From Runella sp. CRIBMP (GTDB lineage Bacteria > Bacteroidota > Bacteroidia > Cytophagales > Spirosomataceae), in assembly GCF_009905605.1 (NCBI RefSeq), contig NZ_JAAAKZ010000002.1, positions 310,001-374,000 of the forward strand: a DNA stretch of 64,000 bases, written 5' to 3'. How positions within the stretch are numbered: position 1 is the first letter of the stretch; every line of letters begins with the position of its first letter. Both the position numbers and the translations under genes were made by a program. Shown here one piece after another: positions 43,893 through 51,995 of this stretch. A model generated the notes under the pieces. That model saw only the letters and a list, made by a program, of their open reading frames with translations, had not been told where the DNA came from and ran no database searches.

Positions 43893-45407
43893 ATGCTTAG
43901 CCACGAAAACAATGCTTCCGTAGATTATGATGTAGTTTTGATTGGGGCGGGTATTATGAGCGCCACCTTGGCGGTGTTTTTGAAGGAACTGCAACCCGAC
44001 TTGGAAATTGCCATTTTTGAACGCCTCGACCGAGTAGCTGCCGAAAGCTCCGACGCTTGGAACAATGCAGGAACGGGCCACTCGGCGCTGTGTGAGTTGA
44101 ACTACACGCCGCAGCAGGAAGACGGCAGCATTGATATTTCTAAAGCCCTGAAAATCATTGAATCCTTTGAGGTCTCGAAGCAATTTTGGTCGTATTTGGT
44201 CGGGCACGGCTATTTCAGTAGTCCAAAATCCTTCATCAACAGTATTCCTCACATGAGTTTTGTATGGGGAAAAGAAGATGTTGACTATCTGCGAAAGAGA
44301 CACGAAGCGCTCCAAACGAGTCATTTGTTTAAAGGTATGGAATTCAGCGACCAAACTGAAATTCTAGCATCTTGGATGCCCCTGGTGATGCAACACCGCA
44401 CCGAATCTGAAAAAATAGCGGCCACCCGCATTGAATTGGGTACAGATGTTAATTTTGGTGAGCTAACCCGGAGTCTGTTTAATCACTTGAAAGAGGGCCA
44501 CGAAATTGAAGTCTTTCTGAATCACGAGGTTAAGTCGCTTGAGCAAGACGAAATGAGACATTGGTTCGTCAAAGTGGAAGACGAAACCAACGATATAAAC
44601 AAAACAGTACGGGCCAAATTTGTGTTTATCGGAGCAGGTGGCGGTGCGCTCCGGCTCCTAGAAAAGTCGGACATTCAGGAAGGTGAAGGGTTTGGGGGAT
44701 TTCCCGTAAGTGGGCAGTGGTTGGTGTGTAAAAATGAGACGTTAATCGCGCAACATCACGCCAAAGTCTATGGGAAAGCCAAAGTAGGGGCGCCTCCTAT
44801 GTCGGTTCCTCACTTAGATACGCGCATCATTGACGGAAAAAAAGAGCTACTTTTCGGGCCTTTTGCGGGTTTTTCAACGAAATTCTTGAAGCAGGGTTCG
44901 TTTTTTGACTTGGCCTTCTCGCTCACCCCCCACAACATCCTGCCTATGCTTAGCGCTGGTATTCACAATCTGCCGTTGACCAAGTATTTGATTGAACAGG
45001 TGATGCTGAGTTTTGAAGACAAAATCGAGGCTTTGCGAGAATTTATACCGAATGCCACCGAAAGCGATTGGGAGTTGGCCGTGGCGGGGCAACGCGTGCA
45101 AGTCATTAAAAAAGACGAAGAAGAAGGCGGTGTCCTTGAGTTTGGCACCGAAGTCATCGCCTCGGCCGACGGCACACTGGCCGCGTTATTGGGTGCCTCG
45201 CCGGGGGCTTCTACCTCCGTCAGCATCATGCTCGAACTCCTCCACAAGTGCTTTAAAGACCAAATGGCCTCCGAAGCATGGACCGCAAAACTCAATGAAA
45301 TGATTCCGTCGTATGGTAAACATTTGGCGGATGACCCCGAACTCACGCATCGTGTCCGCAAATGGACCCACGAAGTATTACAATTAAACCACATCAATAT
45401 TCTCTGA
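43893..45407 (+). CDS. mqo: Malate:quinone oxidoreductase
   Basis: 504 residues. The FAD motif is VVLIGAGIMSATLAVFLKEL, followed by ERLDRVAAESSDAWNNAGTGHSALCELNYTP, the family signature. Others are FVWGKEDVDYLRKRHEAL, FGGFPVSGQWLVC and QRVQVIKKDEEEGGVLEFGTEV. It oxidises malate to oxaloacetate at the membrane and feeds quinone, replacing or assisting soluble malate dehydrogenase in the TCA cycle. It is peripheral, with no signal peptide or membrane helix. A TonB-type receptor follows 23 bp later on the same strand. Confidence 0.96.
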   Translation: MLSHENNASVDYDVVLIGAGIMSATLAVFLKELQPDLEIAIFERLDRVAAESSDAWNNAGTGHSALCELNYTPQQEDGSIDISKALKIIESFEVSKQFWSYLVGHGYFSSPKSFINSIPHMSFVWGKEDVDYLRKRHEALQTSHLFKGMEFSDQTEILASWMPLVMQHRTESEKIAATRIELGTDVNFGELTRSLFNHLKEGHEIEVFLNHEVKSLEQDEMRHWFVKVEDETNDINKTVRAKFVFIGAGGGALRLLEKSDIQEGEGFGGFPVSGQWLVCKNETLIAQHHAKVYGKAKVGAPPMSVPHLDTRIIDGKKELLFGPFAGFSTKFLKQGSFFDLAFSLTPHNILPMLSAGIHNLPLTKYLIEQVMLSFEDKIEALREFIPNATESDWELAVAGQRVQVIKKDEEEGGVLEFGTEVIASADGTLAALLGASPGASTSVSIMLELLHKCFKDQMASEAWTAKLNEMIPSYGKHLADDPELTHRVRKWTHEVLQLNHINIL

Positions 45408-45430
45408 TTTTCAGGCTTCTAACACCAAAC

Positions 45431-47836
45431 ATGAAATTACTCCACCGCCACTTCATCTTTTTTATTTGTTTCGTACTGACCCAATCCACTTTTGCTCAAT
45501 CCCTAACCATCAGACTAACCGATACCTCCAATAGTCCCGTCATTGGCGCCACGCTCCGGCTAATCGAGCGTGCCGATTCTACCAAGCGATTATTCAACGT
45601 AACCGACACCTCGGGATTGGCGAAATTTAACATTAAATACGAAAAACAATACCGGCTGGAGGCCACCTCCATCGGATTTAAACCTCTGCAAAAAAACCTC
45701 TCTCCTACCCCCAACGCGACGGTTTTTACGTTTGTGATGGAAGTCGACAAGCGCACCTTAAACGAGGTGGTGGTGACGGCCCCTAAGCCCTTGATGATTC
45801 AGGAAGACGACAAAACCGTGGTTGACCCCGAGCCGATTGCCGCCACGAGCACCAATGGCATGGAAATCATGGAGAAAATACCGGGGCTTTTTGTGGATCA
45901 GGATGGCAATATTTACCTCAACAGCACCACGCCCGCCACGATTTTAATCAACGGGCGCGAACAAAAAATGAGCACCGCCGACATTGCCTCCATGCTAAAA
46001 AACCTACCGCCCAACAGCATTTCAAAAATTGAGATTCTGCGCACCCCTTCGGCTAAGTTTGACGCCAGCGGTAGCGGTGGTATGGTCAATGTAATCCTAA
46101 AAAAAGGGGTAAAAATTGGCATCACGGGCAGTGTAAACGTGGGCATGAACCAGGGACGTTATGGAAATCAGTTTGTCAGCGGCACCCTCAACAACAACGT
46201 CGGAAACAGAACTACCTACCTGACCCTCAACTACAACCGCCGCAATACCTACGACCAAGTCCAAACGGACCGCCCTTTTTCGGCCGACTCACTACTGAGC
46301 CAGCGCTCTTTTACCACTACCCCAAGTCAAACGTATTACAGCGGTTTTGGTTTTGGATTTACGCCTTCAAAAAAGTGGGAAATTAATTTTGACGACCGTA
46401 TTTCCTACAATAGTTATGAATCGTTTGCCGATAATCACAATCAAATCAGCCGCATTAGCGAGCCCATCATTGTGACCGAAAACACCAATACGCTCCGTAA
46501 CAACACCCAGACGTTTGGGTTCAATCAGGATATTTCGGCCAAATATAAATTGGACACGATTGGATCAGAACTCACGGCCGATGTTACCTACGGTTTTTCA
46601 AAATATGACGGGACACAGCTTTTTAGTACGGCCTATTTAAAACCCGCCAAAGCAGCGATTGGCGGTGACGGGACCATTGGCAATCGACGTCATTCATTCT
46701 CCGCCCGTACAGATCTAAAATTTCAGTTACCTCAAAAACTGGTGGTTGAAGCAGGTTTAAAAACCGCTATTCAGCGTTTCACCAACGAGTCCGAATATTT
46801 CAGCGTCAACGGTAGCCTCCGTAAGCCCGATACGTTCCGCACCCGTACGTTTGAATACGACGAAAACATCAGCGCGGCTTACGTACAGGCGTCAAAAACC
46901 ATTGACGCCTTCGTCATCAAAGTGGGAACGCGCCTCGAAAGCACCGTCATGAACGGTCAGCAGCGCGTTCCGAGCGACACCTCTTTTCAGCTTCGTCGTG
47001 TGGATTTGTTCCCTTATGTTTTTCTCAGCCGGCGCGTTGCCAAAATCGCAGGCTACGAAATGCGCGGTTATTTGGTGTACCGTCGTTCAATCACGCGGCC
47101 CGTTTATGAATATCTGAATCCTTTTCCACGCTACCTCGACCAATACTTGTACGAAACGGGAAACCCGACGCTTCGGCCGCAGTTTACCCAAAACATCGAG
47201 GCCAACATCAGCGTGCAGGACCGTCCGATATTTGCCATTGGCCGCAACTATACGAGCGATATTTTCACGAATGTGGTGTATCAGGACGTTAAAAATCCTA
47301 GCCTCGCCTACCGTACGTACGACAACCTAGGCAAAAATCAAGAAACCTATTTTCGATTGATGGGCGCTATTCCGCCAGGCGGGAAATACTTCTTTGTGGT
47401 AGGAACGCAATACAATCACAACAAATACGACGGGCTTTATGAAGGACGTCCGCTCACGTTTCAGCGCGGTTCGTGGTCTATTTTCACCTTCCACCAACTC
47501 AAAATCGACCCGCGCTCTACGCTCAGTCTCAACGGCTACCTCCGGATGAAAGGCCAATTGCAGTTTTATGAGTTGAGCAATTTCGGGGCGTTGAACATAA
47601 ACGTTAATCGTCGTTTTCTGGACCGTAAACTCACCGTGACGCTCTCGGCCAATGACGTTTTCTTCACTTCCAACAATCAATTTACGCTGAAACAAGGCAG
47701 TGTTTCGGCCTCCGGAATCCGCCAAAGCGACACGCGACGTTTTGGGTGTACGGTGGTCTATAACTTCGGCATTCGCAAAAAAGAAGAAAAAACCAACATG
47801 ATGAATTTCGAGAGTTTGGAGAAAAGCGTGAATTGA
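45431..47836 (+). CDS. Outer-membrane beta-barrel receptor (TonB-dependent type)
   Basis: 801 residues from the ATG at 45431. The signal peptide ends QSTFAQ (about 22). A carboxypeptidase-like regulatory domain follows (TIRLTDTSNSPVIGATLRL, about 24-110). The plug-like region has LNEVVVTAPKPLMIQEDDKTVV, MEKIPGLFVDQDGNIYLN and IEILRTPSAKFDASGSGGMVNVILKKG. The C-terminal ~550 residues form the barrel. This is the receptor type with a C-terminal OMP_b-brl_3 barrel. No SusD partner is adjacent and the ligand is unknown. The short gap to mqo may be chance. Confidence 0.88.
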   Translation: MKLLHRHFIFFICFVLTQSTFAQSLTIRLTDTSNSPVIGATLRLIERADSTKRLFNVTDTSGLAKFNIKYEKQYRLEATSIGFKPLQKNLSPTPNATVFTFVMEVDKRTLNEVVVTAPKPLMIQEDDKTVVDPEPIAATSTNGMEIMEKIPGLFVDQDGNIYLNSTTPATILINGREQKMSTADIASMLKNLPPNSISKIEILRTPSAKFDASGSGGMVNVILKKGVKIGITGSVNVGMNQGRYGNQFVSGTLNNNVGNRTTYLTLNYNRRNTYDQVQTDRPFSADSLLSQRSFTTTPSQTYYSGFGFGFTPSKKWEINFDDRISYNSYESFADNHNQISRISEPIIVTENTNTLRNNTQTFGFNQDISAKYKLDTIGSELTADVTYGFSKYDGTQLFSTAYLKPAKAAIGGDGTIGNRRHSFSARTDLKFQLPQKLVVEAGLKTAIQRFTNESEYFSVNGSLRKPDTFRTRTFEYDENISAAYVQASKTIDAFVIKVGTRLESTVMNGQQRVPSDTSFQLRRVDLFPYVFLSRRVAKIAGYEMRGYLVYRRSITRPVYEYLNPFPRYLDQYLYETGNPTLRPQFTQNIEANISVQDRPIFAIGRNYTSDIFTNVVYQDVKNPSLAYRTYDNLGKNQETYFRLMGAIPPGGKYFFVVGTQYNHNKYDGLYEGRPLTFQRGSWSIFTFHQLKIDPRSTLSLNGYLRMKGQLQFYELSNFGALNINVNRRFLDRKLTVTLSANDVFFTSNNQFTLKQGSVSASGIRQSDTRRFGCTVVYNFGIRKKEEKTNMMNFESLEKSVN

Positions 47837-47860
47837 GTAGCGAATGATTAGTTCACGGGT

Positions 47861-47891
47861 TTTGCGTCCTTATAAACAAAATATACCTTTG
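47861..47891 (+). promoter_or_regulatory. Promoter of the Vat-like gene
   Basis: TTTG at 47861-47864, 19 bp, TACCTTTG at 47884-47891: a perfect match in both boxes and spacing. The start codon lies only 8 bp after the -7 box, so the transcript would be leaderless or nearly so. Confidence 0.7.
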
Positions 47892-47899
47892 ACAACAGC

Positions 47900-48523
47900 A
47901 TGACAGGACCAGATAAAGACAAAATATTTCCACTTGCTCATTATGACAGGCTTTGCTTTTTGAAAAACATTGTCAAAAATCCCAACATTATTGTGGGCGA
48001 CTATACTTACTATGATGATTTTGACAATGTTGAAAACTTTGAAAAGAACGTAAAATATCATTTTGACTTCATTGGCGACCAATTGGTCATTGGGAAATTT
48101 TGCATGATTGCTTCCAATGTAACATTCATCATGAACGGGGCAAATCACCTAACCAATGCCTTGACGACCTATCCTTTTGCGATTTTTGGGAATGGTTGGG
48201 AGAAAGCGATGGACGGAAAAACCTACCCTCAAAAAGGCGACATCCGCATTGGCAATGATGTTTGGATTGGCTACAATGCGACCATCATGGCAGGGGTAAC
48301 CATTGGAGATGGGGCCATTATTGCCACAAACTCGACCGTCATAAAAGATGTTGAACCTTATTCAATTGTTGGCGGAAACCCTGCCACCGAAATCAAAAAA
48401 CGCTTTTCTGACGATACAATTGCCAAACTCTTAGCGCTGAAATGGTGGGATTGGGACATTGAGAAAATAACAAAAAACATTCAAAATCTGACCGATAACA
48501 ATATCACCCAATTAATCGAATAA
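47900..48523 (+). CDS. Vat-like streptogramin A O-acetyltransferase (LbH hexapeptide fold)
   Basis: 207 residues. The whole length follows the pattern of VatA/VatD: NPNIIVGDYTYYDD, VKYHFDFIGDQLVIGKFCMIA, FIMNGANH with the catalytic His83, GWEKAMDGK, KGDIRIGNDVWIGYNATIMAGVTIGDG, PYSIVGGNPATEIKKRF and LLALKWWDWD. Such trimers use acetyl-CoA to inactivate streptogramin A; related CatB-type enzymes act on chloramphenicol, so the substrate is uncertain. It is monocistronic with its own strong promoter. Its base composition is close to that of its neighbours. Confidence 0.85.
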   Translation: MTGPDKDKIFPLAHYDRLCFLKNIVKNPNIIVGDYTYYDDFDNVENFEKNVKYHFDFIGDQLVIGKFCMIASNVTFIMNGANHLTNALTTYPFAIFGNGWEKAMDGKTYPQKGDIRIGNDVWIGYNATIMAGVTIGDGAIIATNSTVIKDVEPYSIVGGNPATEIKKRFSDDTIAKLLALKWWDWDIEKITKNIQNLTDNNITQLIE

Positions 48524-48559
48524 AAAACGAAGGCTCAGCTATCGTTTGTACAACACGTC

Positions 48560-48612
48560 GAGTCCGCCCCTGCGGGAATGATTATTTATAGGTGGCCGCT
48601 GTATATAAAAGT
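48560..48612 (+). repeat. Degenerate repeat left of the DUF2185 gene
   Basis: The end of this stretch (ATTATTTATAGG, then TGGCCGC, then TATATAAAAG) resembles the block at 49080-49111 right of the gene (ACTATTTTCAGG, TGGCCGC, ATATAAAAAG). The match is imperfect. Confidence 0.4.
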
Positions 48613-48703
48613 ATAATGAAAGTCTACTCAATTAACGGATAGACAATAATAATCAACTCATTTAGAGAGCATTATAAAACAATATATAATCCAATCAAGA
48701 AAA

Positions 48704-49039
48704 ATGACCACGAAGGACTTTAAATTAAAAGCAGAAGAAATCGTTGAATTAGTTCCTGCTATGGGAGGCTGTTTTGCAACAAACAAAATAACTGTGGAGG
48801 GAATGAAAGTTGGTTATATGTATCGTGAAGAATCAGACGAGCAAATGGATAGTGGTTGGAGTTTTTTTTCAGGGACAGAAGACCAAGAATATGTTGACAA
48901 CCCAGACAACTTAATGATTTATAATGTAAATACCATTGCTAACTACGACAGAGCAATAATTCCATATTTAGACTACCCATACGGCAGTGAATTAGAAAGG
49001 GTTGAGGGGACAGACATTTTTAAACTACTTACGCAATAA
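48704..49039 (+). CDS. DUF2185 protein (Imm33-like)
   Basis: 111 residues with the family core GGCFATNKITVEGMKVGYMYREESDE, DSGWSFFSGTEDQEYVDNPDNLMIYNVNTIANYD and IIPYLDYPYGSELERVEG. DUF2185 is known partly as a polymorphic-toxin immunity domain; here no toxin gene is adjacent. The gene is clearly AT-rich and lies between two degenerate repeats, so it is probably acquired. The ATG at 48704 has no recognisable promoter close by. Confidence 0.8.
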   Translation: MTTKDFKLKAEEIVELVPAMGGCFATNKITVEGMKVGYMYREESDEQMDSGWSFFSGTEDQEYVDNPDNLMIYNVNTIANYDRAIIPYLDYPYGSELERVEGTDIFKLLTQ

Positions 49040-49056
49040 TATGGCTTTTCCCCGCA

Positions 49057-49111
49057 GTCGCTCGCAGGACGCGAGTGACAACTATTTTCAGGCTTCTGGC
49101 CGCATATAAAA
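49057..49111. repeat. Hairpin and degenerate repeat right of the DUF2185 gene
   Basis: GTCGCTCGC pairs with GCGAGTGAC (9 bp, one mismatch) around AGGAC, followed by the block ACTATTTTCAGG, TGGCCGC, ATATAAAAAG. That block resembles 48570-48612. No T run is present. Confidence 0.45.
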
Positions 49112-49134
49112 AGCCCACCCTTTGCATTCCCCTA

Positions 49135-49980
49135 CTATTCAACCCTCACCCCTTCCCCAATATTCAAGACTCGATGCGGCGTGCCGTATAATTTTGCTTG
49201 TTTTATAAATTCCTGCGGGTCTTCGGTGTTGAACGTAAACAAATCATAATGGTGCGGAATGACGAGTTTTGCGCCAATTTCCACGCCCAAACGCGCGGCT
49301 TCTTCGGCCGAAAGGTTTCCCGCCACGCGGCGTTCGGGTTTGTTGCCGTTGATGGGTAAAAAAGCCACATCGACCGCAAAAGGTTTCAGCACGTCTACGA
49401 TGCCATCGTACCAGAGCGTGTCGCCCGAGTGATACACCCGATAGCCACCAAACTCGGCCACAAATCCCATGAATTTGCAACGCCCTTCGGCATCTCGCTC
49501 CAAGGCATTGTGCGCCGACGGAACGCCGTAGATTTTAAATCCACCCACGACGACGCTTTCGCCGTCATTCAATCCAATTGGCCAATCCACCGCGCACTTC
49601 AGGCGCTCGCCCACAAACGCGCGATTTGCTTCAGGAATTACCAATTGAAGATCAGGGTTAGCGGCAAACAGTGGGATGAGGGTCTCGGCATCCAAATGGT
49701 CGGTGTGGTTGTGCGAAGAAGTCACTACATCAATCATGGTAAGCAACGCAGGGGCTATGGCCCGCTCACTCATGCGCGTGTGGGGTTTATCGGTTGCGGC
49801 ATATTTTACCGATAACGAATCCGACAAATAAGGGTCAAAAAGCAAGTGTTTGTTTTGCCACTGAATCAAAAAACCACTTTGGCCCAGCCACCAAATTCGG
49901 AAGCCTTCGGTATTTTGGCGGTGCTGTTCAATATCGTGAAGAAGAACTTGGTCTTTTTGGAAAGCGGCAATCAGGGACAT
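49135..49980 (-). CDS. UlaG-like metallo-beta-lactamase-fold hydrolase
   Basis: 281 residues. After a short N-terminal helix come FRIWWLGQSGFLIQWQNKHLLFDPYLSD and the metal motif SSHNHTDHLD (H-x-H-x-D-H), then GFKIYGVPSAHN, YRVYHSGDTLWYDGIVD, and a terminal His in VIPHHYDLF. This is the family of L-ascorbate-6-phosphate lactonase (UlaG) and N-acyl-PE phospholipase D. No ascorbate genes are nearby, so the substrate is open. It is cytosolic, unlike the secreted B1 enzyme at 29.3 kb. Confidence 0.85.
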   Translation of the reverse strand: MSLIAAFQKDQVLLHDIEQHRQNTEGFRIWWLGQSGFLIQWQNKHLLFDPYLSDSLSVKYAATDKPHTRMSERAIAPALLTMIDVVTSSHNHTDHLDAETLIPLFAANPDLQLVIPEANRAFVGERLKCAVDWPIGLNDGESVVVGGFKIYGVPSAHNALERDAEGRCKFMGFVAEFGGYRVYHSGDTLWYDGIVDVLKPFAVDVAFLPINGNKPERRVAGNLSAEEAARLGVEIGAKLVIPHHYDLFTFNTEDPQEFIKQAKLYGTPHRVLNIGEGVRVE

Positions 49981-50175
49981 AGGCTCAACGGTATTGGGTT
50001 ATATTTAATAAACGGGTTAGGTATCCAACTTTACTGTTTTTGGGGTAAAAATATCTCTTTTCCCCCTAATTAGGCAAAATCCAGCACTCGAAAAGCCGCC
50101 TCATCCTATGTTTAATTGTAGCCTTGCTAATAAAAAAAACGGTCATTTATTTGGATATTATTTTTATAAATCATT

Positions 50176-50194
50176 TACTTTGCATTACAAAGTA
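50176..50194. promoter_or_regulatory. Palindrome TACTTTG-CATTA-CAAAGTA upstream of the DUF4153 operon
   Basis: Perfect 7-bp arms around a 5-bp spacer, 57 bp before the first gene. The left arm overlaps a near-match to a -7 box (TTACTTTG). It is probably the operator of a dimeric regulator encoded outside the window. Confidence 0.6.
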
Positions 50195-50251
50195 CTTTTA
50201 GTCATACAGCATTACTTTTTTTTAAAATACACTACCAAAAAACCATTTACC

Positions 50252-50590
50252 ATGACCAAGAGAAACCATTTAACAACACCGCCCATCCATCCAGCATCTT
50301 TGGTGAAACCCACGTTGATAGGTGCAGGGATTGCCCTCACTGTGATCACTATCTTTCTGGTTGGAGTCAGAGAGCCTAACCCAGCATGGGGAAAGCTATG
50401 GATGCTTAGACCACTCATTATCGTTCCGCTAGCGGGTGCCATGGGTGGAGCTTTTGTCTTCTTCATGGATTATTAGCGTAAGCAGGGCAATTGGTCAAAA
50501 ATATTGACTTATCTATTGGGCCTGATTGGATTCCTCTTTGTGCTGTGGATTGGGATTGTGTTGGGATTGGACGGCACATTGTGGGACTAA
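50252..50590 (+). pseudogene. Small membrane protein interrupted by an in-frame TAG
   Basis: From the ATG at 50252, 74 residues are read (TKRNHLTTPPIHPASLVKP, then two membrane helices ending AGAMGGAFVFFMDY) to a TAG at 50474-50476. The same frame continues for 37 more codons with convincing sequence: RKQGNWSKILTYLLGLIGFL, then VLWIGIVLGLDGTLWD and a TAA at 50588-50590. Together they form a ~113-residue protein with a third and fourth helix, a type often labelled KefB-like in Bacteroidota. The TAG is probably a recent nonsense mutation, but read-through or a sequencing error is possible. It lies 58 bp before a DUF4153 gene. Confidence 0.75.
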
Positions 50591-50648
50591 GCTGCTTTCA
50601 AGCATTTGAATGAATGATATTGACTAATAAATTTAAAAATATTTACTC

Positions 50649-51893
50649 ATGAAAGCCGAAATACTGACCCATCTAAACGACCCTGGGCAACTTGAAAAGT
50701 TGTACCGAACCAATAAGGTAAATTTTAAGCGAGCCTTTAGTGCCTTATATCCAGAACTTAAGGGCAACTCACTCGCTGATTTCTGGAATGAAAGGCTGAA
50801 TTACGAAACTGACGAGATTAACTGGGGTACTCGCGGTGAGCTACTTTTTGTGATAATTGCGACGTTGGTGGCAGGTCTTATCGCTAAGCTCCCCGCGCTT
50901 TTATCCATCGACGAAGAGTTTTTCTTTTCCAGAAACATCGGTTTTATTATTTTTCCCGCGCTGTCGGCGTACTTTGCTTGGAAGAATCAATTATCAATTC
51001 CTAAAATCGCTATTATCGTTGGCACCACCCTTGTGGGTTTGATTTTTATCAATTCCCTTCCCAACGTGAAGCAAAGCGATACATTGGTTTTATCGTGTAT
51101 TCATTTACTGTTGTTTCTGTGGTCAATATTAAGCTTTGCTTTTGTGGGTGAGGCACGCAACAACGATGAAAAACGTCTTAGCTATTTAAAATACAACGGC
51201 GATTTGGTAGTAATGACCACCCTCATCCTGATAGCGGGCGGCATCATGACGGCTATAACAGTGGGCCTTTTCAAGCTGATTGGCATTGATATTGAAAAGT
51301 TTTATTTCGAAAATGTTGTTTTCTTCGGTCTACCTGCTGCCCCAATTATTGGCACCTACCTTACCCAGACCAATCCTCAATTGGTGGGTAAAGTTTCGCC
51401 CGTAATTGCTAAAATTTTCAGTCCCTTGGTCTTAGTGATGCTGGTTATTTATCTGGGGGCAATGGTTTATTCGGGCAAAGACCCTTATAACGACCGGGAG
51501 TTTTTATTGATTTTCAATGCGTTATTAATTGGCGTGATGGCCATCATTTTCTTTTCTGTTGCCGAAACTTCGACGGCTACGAAAAGTAAGGCAGAAATTC
51601 TGGTGCTTTTTCTGTTATCCGTAGTAACCATCATTGTAAATGGCATTGCTCTATCGGCCATCCTGTTCAGGATTTCAGAATGGGGAATCACACCAAATAG
51701 GGCCGCAGTTTTGGGAAGTAATGTACTGATACTCATCAACCTTTTGCTGGTCACGGCGCAGCTCTACAAGGTATTTTCGAAGAAAACCAACATCAACGAA
51801 ATTGGCAAAACCATGGCACTTTATCTGCCAATTTATGTCTTATGGACGATCGTCGTGACCTTTATCTTTCCGTTAATCTTCGGCTTTAAATAA
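50649..51893 (+). CDS. DUF4153 multispanning membrane protein
   Basis: 414 residues. A helical cytosolic N-terminus (about 1-70: KAEILTHLNDPGQLEKLYRTNKVNFKRAFS) is followed by about ten to twelve hydrophobic segments. It ends in IVVTFIFPLIFGFK. DUF4153 proteins are common in Bacteroidota and are usually next to small membrane proteins and a winged-helix regulator; their function is unknown. It is the second gene after the palindrome, so it is probably co-regulated with the interrupted small membrane gene. Confidence 0.8.
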   Translation: MKAEILTHLNDPGQLEKLYRTNKVNFKRAFSALYPELKGNSLADFWNERLNYETDEINWGTRGELLFVIIATLVAGLIAKLPALLSIDEEFFFSRNIGFIIFPALSAYFAWKNQLSIPKIAIIVGTTLVGLIFINSLPNVKQSDTLVLSCIHLLLFLWSILSFAFVGEARNNDEKRLSYLKYNGDLVVMTTLILIAGGIMTAITVGLFKLIGIDIEKFYFENVVFFGLPAAPIIGTYLTQTNPQLVGKVSPVIAKIFSPLVLVMLVIYLGAMVYSGKDPYNDREFLLIFNALLIGVMAIIFFSVAETSTATKSKAEILVLFLLSVVTIIVNGIALSAILFRISEWGITPNRAAVLGSNVLILINLLLVTAQLYKVFSKKTNINEIGKTMALYLPIYVLWTIVVTFIFPLIFGFK

Positions 51894-51924
51894 AGGAATG
51901 AGTCGCAGATTTGAATTTATTTCT

Positions 51925-51959
51925 CACCCTTACAATTTGGTTATCAAAGCGTAAGGGTG
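51925..51959. terminator. Candidate terminator after the DUF4153 gene
   Basis: CACCCTTAC pairs with GTAAGGGTG around a 17-nt loop, with AAATTTTAA after it. The T run is short, so it is only a probable terminator between convergent genes. Confidence 0.5.
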
Positions 51960-51995
51960 AAATTTTAATACATAGATGAAAATAGGCTAATACCT

